Origin: Saprospiraceae bacterium
GTDB lineage: Bacteria; Bacteroidota; Bacteroidia; Chitinophagales; Saprospiraceae
Direction of reading: 5' to 3'
Length of the DNA: 64,000 bases
NCBI GenBank assembly: GCA_016714985.1
Contig: JADKBS010000003.1
Span: 539,660-603,659, forward strand
The notes beneath the pieces were generated by a model, which saw only the letters and a program-made list of their open reading frames with translations, made no database searches and was not told the origin of the DNA. The position numbers were made by a program, and so were the translations under genes. Below are positions 56,725-64,000 of the stretch, piece after piece. Positions within the stretch are counted from its first letter, which is position 1, and every line of letters begins with the position of its first letter.

Positions 56725-57684
56725 ATGAAATCAAAATCTAAGCTTATTTCGATTGGCTACTTATTTGTCCCTATTTTACTCACGCTTCCCTTGCTTCTCA
56801 CTGCCCAACCCGACACCACCGGCCACCACCGCATGATTAAGGGATTGGTCAACTATCGAAACGAGTTGATAACCCGCAACCCAGAGGGCTTCCAGCGGTT
56901 GTGGCAGATGGAACAGCTTTGGAAGGAGCCTCACCAAGAGTCCGTAAATGATTTCGTGACAAACGTGGTTTTTGCAAACCAACTTCTCGGCATGTCGCCT
57001 GTGAGAATCCTCAAGAAATACCTGAAATACGAGCCTGACTTTAAGCTGACCCATCTTTTGAAGGAGGAGACCATTCAAGCCATTTTGGAGAACGGAGCTT
57101 GGATGGCGCTTTTGATAAATGGCTACCTGAAGCCCAATCCGCCCTTCAATATTAATTCGGAAACGGGGCTTTTCGAGGAGCTGTCATTTTACAAAATCAA
57201 GAATGGGATGCGCTTGGCGGAATTGGGCGCTGGCGACGGCACATTCAGCCTGCTGCTGACCTTGGCCTTCGATAGCCTGCACGTTTATGTCAATGACATC
57301 AATCCAGATGCAGTTCAGTATTCTTCCCTCTCCATCAATGCGTGCAAAAGCTGTAGGCCCAGCAACCATTTTTACTGCATTCAGGGCAAGAAAAAATCCA
57401 CGGGCTTGGAAAGTGTACAACTCGATAAAATCATTATCCGCAATTCGTTCCACCATTTTTCTAACCAGCCGGATATGTTGGCTGCCATCCGGCAGTCGTT
57501 GATGCCAGATGGAGACCTTTACATAACCGACCCGACTATCCAGCCCGGCAAAGCGCCCGACTGCCCAAAGGCCATGCAGCCGGAGGAAATCCGAGCAGTG
57601 TTATCTGCAAACGGGTTTGTCGTTTTGGAAGAAAAACAGATCAAAGACTGGGGCTGGGTAATGCTCCATTGCAAGCCTAAGTAA
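56725..57684 (+). CDS. Exported class I SAM-dependent methyltransferase
   Basis: 319 residues. A clear signal peptide or anchor: ISIGYLFVPILLTLPLLLTAQ (residues 8-28). A helical region follows, then a Rossmann methyltransferase domain from about 150: motif I MRLAELGAGDGTFSLLL, motif II acidic end VYVNDINPDAVQ, motif IV DKIIIRNSFHHFSNQPDML, then LMPDGDLYITDP. The SAM-binding motifs are intact. A methyltransferase outside the cytoplasm is unusual because SAM is cytoplasmic, so either the segment is an uncleaved anchor with the domain facing inward, or the protein no longer acts on SAM. The substrate is not identifiable. Confidence 0.8.
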   Translation: MKSKSKLISIGYLFVPILLTLPLLLTAQPDTTGHHRMIKGLVNYRNELITRNPEGFQRLWQMEQLWKEPHQESVNDFVTNVVFANQLLGMSPVRILKKYLKYEPDFKLTHLLKEETIQAILENGAWMALLINGYLKPNPPFNINSETGLFEELSFYKIKNGMRLAELGAGDGTFSLLLTLAFDSLHVYVNDINPDAVQYSSLSINACKSCRPSNHFYCIQGKKKSTGLESVQLDKIIIRNSFHHFSNQPDMLAAIRQSLMPDGDLYITDPTIQPGKAPDCPKAMQPEEIRAVLSANGFVVLEEKQIKDWGWVMLHCKPK

Positions 57685-57691
57685 ATGCTGC

Positions 57692-57744
57692 TCACTTCCG
57701 CTTCAACACCGCCCGCTGCATCGCCCCCACTGGGTACGTCTCCC
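57692..57744 (-). pseudogene. Duplicated 3' end of the neighbouring exported-protein gene
   Basis: On the minus strand it reads ETYPVGAMQRAVLKRK and stop. The gene at 57970-58566 ends KTYPVGAMQRAVLKRG and stop. Only this short end is present, about 280 bases from the original. Confidence 0.7.
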
Positions 57745-57772
57745 TGTTGCAAAATCAAAAACCACCAAGAAT

Positions 57773-57807
57773 CGGATAATTTGTCAAAATTTTGTACAAA
57801 TTATCCG
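57773..57807. promoter_or_regulatory. Palindrome before the ATPase remnant
   Basis: Perfect 12-nt arms cggataatttgt (57773-57784) and acaaattatccg (57796-57807) just upstream of ATG 57813. Possibly an operator of the lost gene. Confidence 0.5.
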
Positions 57808-57812
57808 CATAA

Positions 57813-57968
57813 ATGTACAGGAGGAAATCATTCGAGAGGCTGGAAGCCCATTTAGCGAAGCCGCAAGCGACCGTCATCACGGGCTGCTTGGAGGCATTTC
57901 ATGTGGTGGGCCGCTATCCGCCAGCCACTGAATTTTCCAACTTTACCTGGGGTGGAAACCTTTTCTGA
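57813..57968 (+). pseudogene. N-terminal remnant of an AAA_14/DUF4143-type ATPase
   Basis: 51 codons: MYRRKSFERLEAHLAKPQ, then ATVITGCLEAFHVVGRYPP. The first 24 residues match the start of DUF4143-type ATPases (Lxx(H)Lxxxx(A)xVIxG before the Walker A), but the sequence departs exactly where MRRxGKTT should come. Confidence 0.45.
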
Positions 57969-57969
57969 A

Positions 57970-58566
57970 CTACCCCCTCTTCAGCACCGCCCTTTGCATC
58001 GCCCCCACCGGATAAGTCTTCACGGGCGGTATATCCTCCTCCCCGACCTTCTGGCTCCCCGTCGTGCTCACGGGCGATGAACTGCCCGACACGATTTCCC
58101 AGTGCAGCTCCCCGTTGACGAGTTCGGTAGTGGTATAGAGCAGTGTGCCCTCCACCTCGAACCACTGGATGAGCTTGCCGTTCAGGTAGTAGGCCTCCAT
58201 TTTGATGCTGTTCTTTTCGTCTATGAGGAAGAGTCCCTTGGCAGCGTCCACCACCACCAGTTCGTAGGGGCGGGCGCCTGTCACCTTGTCCCCGCCATAG
58301 ACGATTTCGTAGGTATAGGTGATGGGCATGGTGTCCAATGGGTGGATGTGCAGCTCCATCGGCAACTCCTGCACCTTGCCCGTGGCGGTGAAGATTTCGA
58401 GGGTGCCGCTCCAATGGCCTGCCCATGATGCCGGAAACTCGGCCTGCGCACTCGCCCCATTGGGGAGGAGCATCCAAATTGAAAAGATGAATAGGATTTT
58501 AAGTTTGGCAAGTTGCCCAATCGCAAATCGTAAATCCGCAATCGTAAATCTATTTGTGGCTTTCAT
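57970..58566 (-). CDS. Exported hypothetical protein (lipocalin-like)
   Basis: 198 residues. Hydrophobic export segment LKILFIFSIWMLLPNGASAQ ends near residue 41. The mature part is beta-rich (WAGHWSGTLEIFTATGKVQ, MELHIHPLDTMPITYTYEIVYG, IKMEAYYLNGKLIQWFEVEG, LLYTTTELVNGELHWEIVSG), like small lipocalin-fold proteins of Bacteroidota. The first 20 residues (MKATNRFTIADLRFAIGQLA) are encoded by word-type repeat DNA (cgcaaatcgtaaatccgcaa), so the true start may lie further in. Function unknown. Confidence 0.7.
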   Translation of the reverse strand: MKATNRFTIADLRFAIGQLAKLKILFIFSIWMLLPNGASAQAEFPASWAGHWSGTLEIFTATGKVQELPMELHIHPLDTMPITYTYEIVYGGDKVTGARPYELVVVDAAKGLFLIDEKNSIKMEAYYLNGKLIQWFEVEGTLLYTTTELVNGELHWEIVSGSSSPVSTTGSQKVGEEDIPPVKTYPVGAMQRAVLKRG

Positions 58567-58607
58567 TTATTGATACTTTTGTCGCTATGAAACGAATGCT
58601 TTGTGTT

Positions 58608-58675
58608 CCTTCGTGTCTCGGTTTCTCTGTGTTTTGTCCAACACGGAGGCATGAAGACACAGAGAAACACGAAGG
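58608..58675. repeat. Word-type hairpin before the M1 peptidase gene
   Basis: ccttcgtgtctcggtttctctgtgt-like left arm and acacagagaaacacgaagg right arm, with an imperfect middle. It lies directly upstream of ATG 58695. Confidence 0.75.
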
Positions 58676-58694
58676 CAAAACACTTCATTTTCCA

Positions 58695-59204
58695 ATGAAA
58701 AAACTGTTTTTAATTGCCCTAATCGCCCTTGTTGCCGCAGGCACCCAAGCACAAGGTTACTTTCAACAGGAGGTCAACTACCGCATCAACGTCAAGCTGG
58801 ACGATGTTGCGCACACGATCTCCGGTGACATTATCATCGAGTACACCAACAACTCGCCCCAAAAACTCGACTCCATCTGGATGCACCTCTGGGGCAATGC
58901 CTTCAAGAACACCGAGACCGAGTTCGCTAGGCAGAAGCTTCGCAACGGCGACTCGGGATTCTACTTCTCCGGCGACGACATGAAAGGAGCCTACACTGGC
59001 CTCGACTTCACGGTCTATGGCCAGAAAGGTGAACTGGGCCTTCGCCAAAAACAACCCCGACATCGCCGTGCTGGTGCTGCCGCAACCATTGCCGAGCGGC
59101 AGCAAGGCACTGATCAAGACGCCCTTTACCTTGAAAATACCTGCCTCGTGGAGCCGCCTTGGCCATGTTGGCACCTCCTACCAAATGACCCAGTGGTATC
59201 CTAA
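58695..59204 (+). CDS. M1 metallopeptidase, N-terminal part; frameshift near 59028
   Basis: ATG 58695: MKKLFLIALIALVAAGTQAQ signal peptide. Then the N-terminal beta domain of M1 aminopeptidases (YRINVKLDDVAHTISGDIII, NNSPQKLDSIWMHLWGNAF, GAYTGLDFTVYGQK). After GQK the frame fails. The +1 frame continues with VNWAFAKNNPDIAVLVLPQP. One extra A in cagaaaggtgaac would explain it. Codons from 59030 to 59204 in this frame are noise. Confidence 0.8.
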   Translation: MKKLFLIALIALVAAGTQAQGYFQQEVNYRINVKLDDVAHTISGDIIIEYTNNSPQKLDSIWMHLWGNAFKNTETEFARQKLRNGDSGFYFSGDDMKGAYTGLDFTVYGQKGELGLRQKQPRHRRAGAAATIAERQQGTDQDALYLENTCLVEPPWPCWHLLPNDPVVS

Positions 59205-61665
59205 GCCCGCCGTCTTCGACCGTGATGGCTGGCATGCGATGCCCTATCTTGACATGGGCGAGTTCTATTCCGAGTTCGGCAATTTCGATGTAACCATTAC
59301 TTTGCCAGAAAACTACGTGGTGGGTGCCTCCGGCGTGCTGCAAACGGAGAGCGAGAAGCAGTTTTTGGAACAAAAAATAGCTGAAACGCAGGGTTTTATC
59401 AAAAACGGTTTCCCAAAAGGCGAGGAATTCCCGCCTTCGGCAACCCAGACCAAGACCCTGCACTACCTCGCCGAGCGGGTACACGATTTCGCCTGGTTCG
59501 CCGACAAGCGCTTCCATGTGGTCAAGGACGAGGCCGTGCTGCCTAGCGGAAAGAAGGTGCCGACCTGGGGCATGTTCACCAATGAAGAGGCCGACCTCTG
59601 GACGAAGGGCGCCTTCTACGTGCGCAGGGCCGTGGAGTTCTATTCGCAGCACGTAGGCGAGTACCCTTGGCCACAGGCCACCGCCGTACACAGCGCCTTG
59701 AGCGCCGGCGGCGGCATGGAGTACCCTATGATTACGGTCATCGGCAACGGCGGCTCGGCCCGTGGCCTCGACCAGGTGATTACCCACGAGGTGGGCCACA
59801 ACTGGTTCTATGGCGTATTGGCCACCAACGAGCGTGACCACCCCTGGATGGACGAGGGCATCAACAGCTACTACGAGCACCGCTACATGGAGCAGTACTA
59901 CGGTTCAAGGGAGTCCTTCAACCTGCCCAAATTCATTGCGAAGCACCTTGACGGCGACCTCTATGAAACGGGCATCCAGTTCCAGTGCCGCCACCGCATG
60001 GACCAAGCGCCAGGAACCCACTCCGACGAATGCTCCCAAATGAACTACGGCATGATGATCTATATGAAAACGGCCTCGGCCATGCGCCACTTGGAGGAAT
60101 ACCTTGGCACGGAGCGTTTCGACAAGGTGATGAAGTCCTATTTCAACAAATGGGGCTTCAAGCACCCGCAGCCAGCGGACTTGAAGGCGCTTTTTGAACA
60201 GGAGACAGGCAAAAACCTCGGCTGGTTCTTCGACGGCTATATCAACTCGATTGACCAGATGGATTATTCCATCGGAAATATCAGTGGCGACGCCAACAAC
60301 GGCTACAAGCTCGTGGTGAAGAACAAGGGCGAACTGGCAGCGCCCTTCCCCGTCGTGGCCTACGAGGACACCGTGGCCGTGCGCACGGTCTGGTACGAGG
60401 GCTTTTCGGGAGAGCAGGAACTGGACTTCCCCGCCACCAACGGCGACCGCCTCGTGCTGGACGGCGAGCATGCGACGCTGGAGGTTTACCGAAAGAACAA
60501 CACGATAAAGACCAGTGGCGCCTTGAAGAAAATGGAGCCAATCCAGCCCCGTTTCACCTTAGGCACGGTGGTGGAAGACAGCCGCTACACCACGCTGAAC
60601 CTGATGCCCATCATCGGCGGCAATGTTTATGACGGCACAATGCTCGGCCTTGCCATCCACAACAACCTGCTGCCCGCCCGCCGCTTCCAGTTCCAGTGGA
60701 CGCCGCTGTATGGCACGGAATCGGGCAACCTCGTGGGCACGGCCAACATGCAGTACAACCTTTTCCCGAAGACGGAAAAAATCAAGCAATTGAGCATCGG
60801 CCTGCGGTCGAAGGCGTTCAACTACCGGCAAGTGGAAGATGTGCTGGATGGGACGTTTAACACCACGCTGCAATACCGCACCATCGTGCCCTACCTGCGG
60901 CTCGACCTGATGCGGGCGCACAACAGCAAATTTTACCAGACCATTCAATTGCGTAGCATCTGGCTGCAGGAACAAGGGCTGGACTTCAGCGACACCACCC
61001 GCCTTGAACCGGAAAAGGTTTGGACAGATGGCCTCATCAACGAATTTTCGTGGGAACTGGGCGACAAGCGGGTGCTGAATCCCTACAGCCTGCGCCTCGC
61101 CGTGGAGCATCGCAGCTATGACGACATCTTCGACCCAAAGGCCAAGGCCGGGTATATACGCACCTCGTTGGAGGCCAATATCGCCCTTACTTATGCGCAC
61201 AAGCGCAATATCTATGTGCGGGGCTTTTTTGGTGGGTTCTTGAAAAACGACTACCGAGAACGGGGTTTCGTGGCTCCCGGTGCCTTCAACCTAACGGGGC
61301 AGGGCTTCAACGACTACCGCTTCGATGACTACTATTTCGGGCGCACGGAGACCAGCGGCCTCTGGTCGCAACAGGTACACCAGCGGGAAGGTGGGCTGAA
61401 AGTGCCGTTCGGAAGCCCCTATGCGCAGGGTCGCAGCAACAACTTCATCTTCGCCATCAACCTCAAGGCCGACCTGCCGCAAGACCTGCCGCTGAACCTG
61501 CCCCTGAAACCCTATTTCGACTTCGGCTACTATGACGATGCCCGCCCCATCAGCAGCGACCTCGAATTCGCCGACCAAGTCTGGTGGCAGGGCGGGGTGG
61601 CGCTGGAGTTTATCAACCTCATCAACCCTTATCAACCCTTATCAACCCTTATCAACCCTCATTCA
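59017..61665 (+). CDS. M1 metallopeptidase, catalytic part with C-terminal barrel-like region
   Basis: Real sequence begins near 59030 and continues the gene from 58695. The exopeptidase motif is GGGMEYP (GxMEN-type), and the zinc site is THEVGHNWFYG, then PWMDEGINSYYEHRYME, i.e. HExxH with the third ligand Glu 19 residues on. From about 60540 a beta-strand-rich region (LNLMPIIGGNVYDGTMLGLA, YLRLDLMRAHNSKFYQTIQL, IRTSLEANIALTYAHKRNIY) resembles an outer-membrane barrel, as in some Bacteroidota M1 proteins. The end (WWQGGVALEFINLINPYQP) lacks the expected last strands: a 10-nt tandem repeat replaces them and the frame runs on without a stop into the SGNH gene to 62709. Confidence 0.85.
61616..61660 (+). 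repeat. 10-nt tandem repeat (atcaaccctt) joining two genes
   Basis: atcaacctc, then three exact copies of atcaaccctt and one atcaaccctc, immediately before ATG 61666. Read in the M1 frame it gives INLINPYQPLSTLINPHS. Confidence 0.9.
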
Positions 61666-62709
61666 ATGCCCCGCCAACTCATATTTAAAACCATCTCCAT
61701 TCTCCTCGGCACAGTCCTCGCCCTATTGCTAGTAGAGGTCGGCTACCGGGTTGTCCATTATATCAATTATGTGGATTTTAAAAAAGCGGTGCCCCGCCAA
61801 CAGCCGCCCGTGGTGAGGCCGCAAGAGGAATTGGACTTGGGCGAGTTTATTCAATTGTCGCAGCACCAGCGCATCATTTATGAACTTGTGCCTTCGTCAA
61901 GGTTCCGGTTCAAGGGCAAGCCCGTGGAGGTGAGCGCCCAAGGCTTTCGGGACAGGGAGTACCCCATTGCAAAACAAAAGCAGGCCAGGCGCATCATCGG
62001 TCTTGGCGATTCGGTGATGTTCGGCTGGGGCGTGGACGAGGCGGACGGCTACCTGACCCAACTTGAAAGCAGCCTGAACGCTGGGCAAAATTCCGTCCTG
62101 TTCGAGGTCATCAACACCGGGGTACCGGGCTACAACACGGCGATGGAAGTGGCCGTGCTGGAGCAAAAGTTCAACCTCGATGAGGTGGACATGGTCGTCA
62201 TCAACTACATCGGCAACGACTGCGACCTGCCCAATTTCATCCATAAAAAGCCCAAGTACTGGACGCTGAAAAAATCGTTCATCCTCATGCGCTTTTTCCA
62301 GAACGACGAACTGAACGCCCCGCTCGAAACCGCCCCCATGAACCACCTCGGCTCTGGCTACGTCAACAAGCAAGAGCTGGTGCCTGCCGAGTACAGCGAT
62401 ATGGTGGACGTGCCCGGCTACCTGAAGGCTATGCACCGTTTGAAGGAATTGCAGGCGGAACATGGCTTCAAAATCGTAGTGCTCGCCACCAATCCCAACG
62501 CCCCAACGATGGACTATGTGCAGCTCGCCTGCGATAGCTTCGATCTCGATTTATTGGACATTTACCCGATTTGGAAGGACTACAAGTCGGCCAATCCCGA
62601 TGCCGTTTGGGAGCAGTCCAAGGAAGATTCGCACCCATCGCCATTGGCGCATCGGCTGATAGCCGAGGCGCTGCGGGAGCGGGTATTGAAGATGATGACG
62701 AGGCAATGA
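61666..62709 (+). CDS. Membrane-anchored SGNH/GDSL-type hydrolase
   Basis: 347 residues from ATG 61666 (MPRQLIFKTISILLGTVLALLLVEVGYR, one N-terminal membrane helix). SGNH blocks: block I RRIIGLGDSVMFGWGV (nucleophile Ser), block II Gly in INTGVPGYNTAMEV, block III VINYIGNDCDLP (Asn), block V SHPSPLAHRLIAEAL (the closing His, with Asp before). All four catalytic positions are present. Such proteins are acyl-esterases or deacetylases acting on lipids or glycans in the periplasm. It is open in frame with the upstream M1 peptidase, but composition, the anchor helix and its own ATG mark it as a separate gene. Confidence 0.85.
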   Translation: MPRQLIFKTISILLGTVLALLLVEVGYRVVHYINYVDFKKAVPRQQPPVVRPQEELDLGEFIQLSQHQRIIYELVPSSRFRFKGKPVEVSAQGFRDREYPIAKQKQARRIIGLGDSVMFGWGVDEADGYLTQLESSLNAGQNSVLFEVINTGVPGYNTAMEVAVLEQKFNLDEVDMVVINYIGNDCDLPNFIHKKPKYWTLKKSFILMRFFQNDELNAPLETAPMNHLGSGYVNKQELVPAEYSDMVDVPGYLKAMHRLKELQAEHGFKIVVLATNPNAPTMDYVQLACDSFDLDLLDIYPIWKDYKSANPDAVWEQSKEDSHPSPLAHRLIAEALRERVLKMMTRQ

Positions 62710-62710
62710 C

Positions 62711-63454
62711 TCAATTTTTCACCACAAGTTTTTTTATGAGGGATACGTCACCAAACTGGAGGCGGACAAAGTAGATGCCATTGGCCAAATTTAATGTAGG
62801 TAGCCTATGTAGGCGCTCGTTCACCATGGACTGTTGGAGCAGTAATTGGCCAGTTGGGGCGAACAAAGTGAGGTCGTAAACTAGTGTTGATTCGTTGTTG
62901 ATTACAACTTCGGAGCTTGAGGGGTTTGGGAAGAGTGACACAAGGCGATCCAAATCTACTTTTTCGAAGACATGTGTCAAGGCTGCGCATTTGCCAAGGT
63001 TGGTTTTGAATTGTTGATAGGTCTCCGTTACCCTATTTTCAAAAAATCCGTGCTTCACTTGGTCGTTATTAAGGTAAAGGTATTCTTCCCGGCATCCATT
63101 ATCAAATCTGAAACTATACCATTCGGTAGGGCTATCTCCTTCGGCCTCTCCAATGTGAACAATCAGCTTTTGCCCGATTAGAAAACTCTCAAAACTAGGG
63201 TCACACGAAGTGCCACGGCTGGCTAAGATAGTCATCGTGTCGTGCTCCACCACGCCTTGTAGTTTGTCCTCCACCACCACATCTATCCAGAATTTATATT
63301 GGTCAGGCTCAAAATGAGTATCAAAAATGCGCACGGTAGCCACTTTTGACTCAGCCGTAATGATTTCACAAAAGCTGAATCCGTCAAGGCAAGAGCAACA
63401 AAAACTGAAAATTGGCAGCAATAAAATGGTGGAGGTAGTAGAGATTCTTTTCAT
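62711..63454 (-). CDS. Secreted protein with NTR-like domain and T9SS sorting domain
   Basis: 247 residues from the ATG complementary to 63452-63454 (MKRISTTSTILLLPIFSFCCSC, signal peptide, possibly lipoprotein). The middle (VATVRIFDTHFEPDQYKFWI, VVEHDTMTILASRGTSCDPS, GQKLIVHIGEAEGD) has the plan of an NTR/TIMP-like beta-barrel with paired Cys, a weak call by eye. The last 75 residues are a T9SS type A sorting domain (LVSLFPNPSSSEVVINNEST, LFAPTGQLLL, LANGIYFVRLQFGDVSLIKK). The gene is convergent with the SGNH gene with almost no spacer. Confidence 0.8.
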   Translation of the reverse strand: MKRISTTSTILLLPIFSFCCSCLDGFSFCEIITAESKVATVRIFDTHFEPDQYKFWIDVVVEDKLQGVVEHDTMTILASRGTSCDPSFESFLIGQKLIVHIGEAEGDSPTEWYSFRFDNGCREEYLYLNNDQVKHGFFENRVTETYQQFKTNLGKCAALTHVFEKVDLDRLVSLFPNPSSSEVVINNESTLVYDLTLFAPTGQLLLQQSMVNERLHRLPTLNLANGIYFVRLQFGDVSLIKKLVVKN

Positions 63455-63551
63455 GTCGTGCTTTTTTGACAAAGATAACAGCCGATTGGTGTCAAGGCAA
63501 GTAACGGACTACATTTGCAAGCAATTCGACAAACAAATCTGCTTACGAAAG

Positions 63552-64000
63552 ATGGAAAATCAAGGCGGCCTCTGGCATTGGCGTATTCCACAACTGGTGG
63601 TTGGCGGCTCACTGCTGGCCTTCGCCGCAATCTTCCTCATCGGCGGCTTCAACGAAGATGCCACCCGTCAGGCCATCCGCCTATCTGCCAAAATAGCGGC
63701 GGTGCTGTTCTGCATGGCCTTTGCCGCTTCGGCGGTGCATGGGCTGCTGCGAAATTCCTTTTCGTTTTGGTGGAAGATGAACCGCAAGTTCTTCGGCATA
63801 TCCTTCGCCGTGGTACACCTCCTTCACTTGGGCTTTCTGCTGCTCTTGCAGCAATGTTTCCATCCCGTTTTTACGATGGCAAAAACTAGTTCCTTGTTTG
63901 CGGGCGGCATGGCCTACCTGTTTGCCGTGGCGATGCTGGCCACTTCCTTTCCTGTTTTCGCCAATCGCCTCACTGCCAAGCAATGGAAACTGCTGCATAC
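63552..64000 (+). CDS. Ferric-reductase-like transmembrane protein (3' end outside window)
   Basis: ATG 63552 opens a frame without stop to the window end: 149 residues seen. Four hydrophobic segments: IPQLVVGGSLLAFAAIFLIG, KIAAVLFCMAFAASAVHGLL, FFGISFAVVHLLHLGFLLLL, LFAGGMAYLFAVAMLATSF. The plan NRKFFGISFAVVHLLHL followed by a loop and LTAKQWKLLHT is typical of the ferric-reductase-like/MsrQ-type family, in which membrane His residues bind heme (His in SAVHGLL, VVHLLHL, KLLHT). An electron-transfer role is likely by family. Confidence 0.75.
   Translation, partial: MENQGGLWHWRIPQLVVGGSLLAFAAIFLIGGFNEDATRQAIRLSAKIAAVLFCMAFAASAVHGLLRNSFSFWWKMNRKFFGISFAVVHLLHLGFLLLLQQCFHPVFTMAKTSSLFAGGMAYLFAVAMLATSFPVFANRLTAKQWKLLH

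Noticed and set aside
59017..59040. Programmed ribosomal frameshifting in the M1 peptidase
   Set aside because: No slippery heptamer or downstream pseudoknot is evident, and similar single-base breaks occur in two unrelated genes.

Overview
The window reads as a piece of a Bacteroidota chromosome, most like the class Saprospiria (inference). The support is: several very large secreted proteins with HYR-like, SprB-like, DUF11 and SdrD-B-like modules and C-terminal type IX secretion (T9SS) sorting domains; lipoproteins with the Bacteroidota pattern Cys followed by Lys/Glu/Asp; TAnnTTTG-type -7 promoter elements; and many intergenic arrays of short repeated words. No rRNA, tRNA or CRISPR array was seen.

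Layout. 1-9.7 kb: end of one surface protein, then a roughly 3000-residue T9SS surface protein split by a frameshift near 7.92 kb. 10-12.4 kb: an OmpA-like protein and a membrane coiled-coil protein with two helix-hairpin-helix-like domains. 12.4-21.1 kb: a defence-island-like block. It begins inside a truncated DUF1223-like gene and holds a decaying RecF/AAA-type ATPase joined to an HNH domain, a RecD2-like helicase, a DUF1016 (YhcG-type) nuclease carrying in-frame palindromes with an exact 87-nt period, and an intact Septu-like ATPase/HNH pair. 21.1-30.8 kb: an EAD11-like membrane protein, an RDD protein, a YegP/DUF1508 repeat protein, a NagB-like/LmbE-like fusion, a VOC protein and a nucleotidyltransferase with a small overlapping partner.

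31.1-36.4 kb: a type IIG-like restriction-modification enzyme. Its 3' end is duplicated as a 96-nt direct repeat on the far side of a T9SS gene, and it carries two 33-nt in-frame palindromes. 36.6-47 kb: a membrane c-type cytochrome protein, two outer-membrane-type proteins, a frameshifted PAP2/haloperoxidase lipoprotein, a VWA lipoprotein, a metal-binding ABC substrate protein and a DtxR/MntR-type regulator. 47.4-51.2 kb: a HYR/dockerin/cohesin-like T9SS protein. 51.9-56.6 kb: an XRE regulator, a lipoprotein with a C-terminal HHL-type nuclease-toxin-like domain, and AT-rich immunity-like genes. 56.7-64 kb: an exported SAM methyltransferase, gene-end relics, an M1 metallopeptidase (frameshifted, and fused in frame to an SGNH hydrolase through a 10-nt tandem repeat), a T9SS protein and a partial ferric-reductase-like membrane protein.

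Three themes recur. (1) Short palindromes and word repeats sit between genes and also inside coding frames without breaking them. (2) Gene 3' ends are duplicated next to inserted or decayed genes. (3) At least three good genes carry a single-base frameshift at or near short G or A runs, which could be assembly error or real decay; raw reads would decide.
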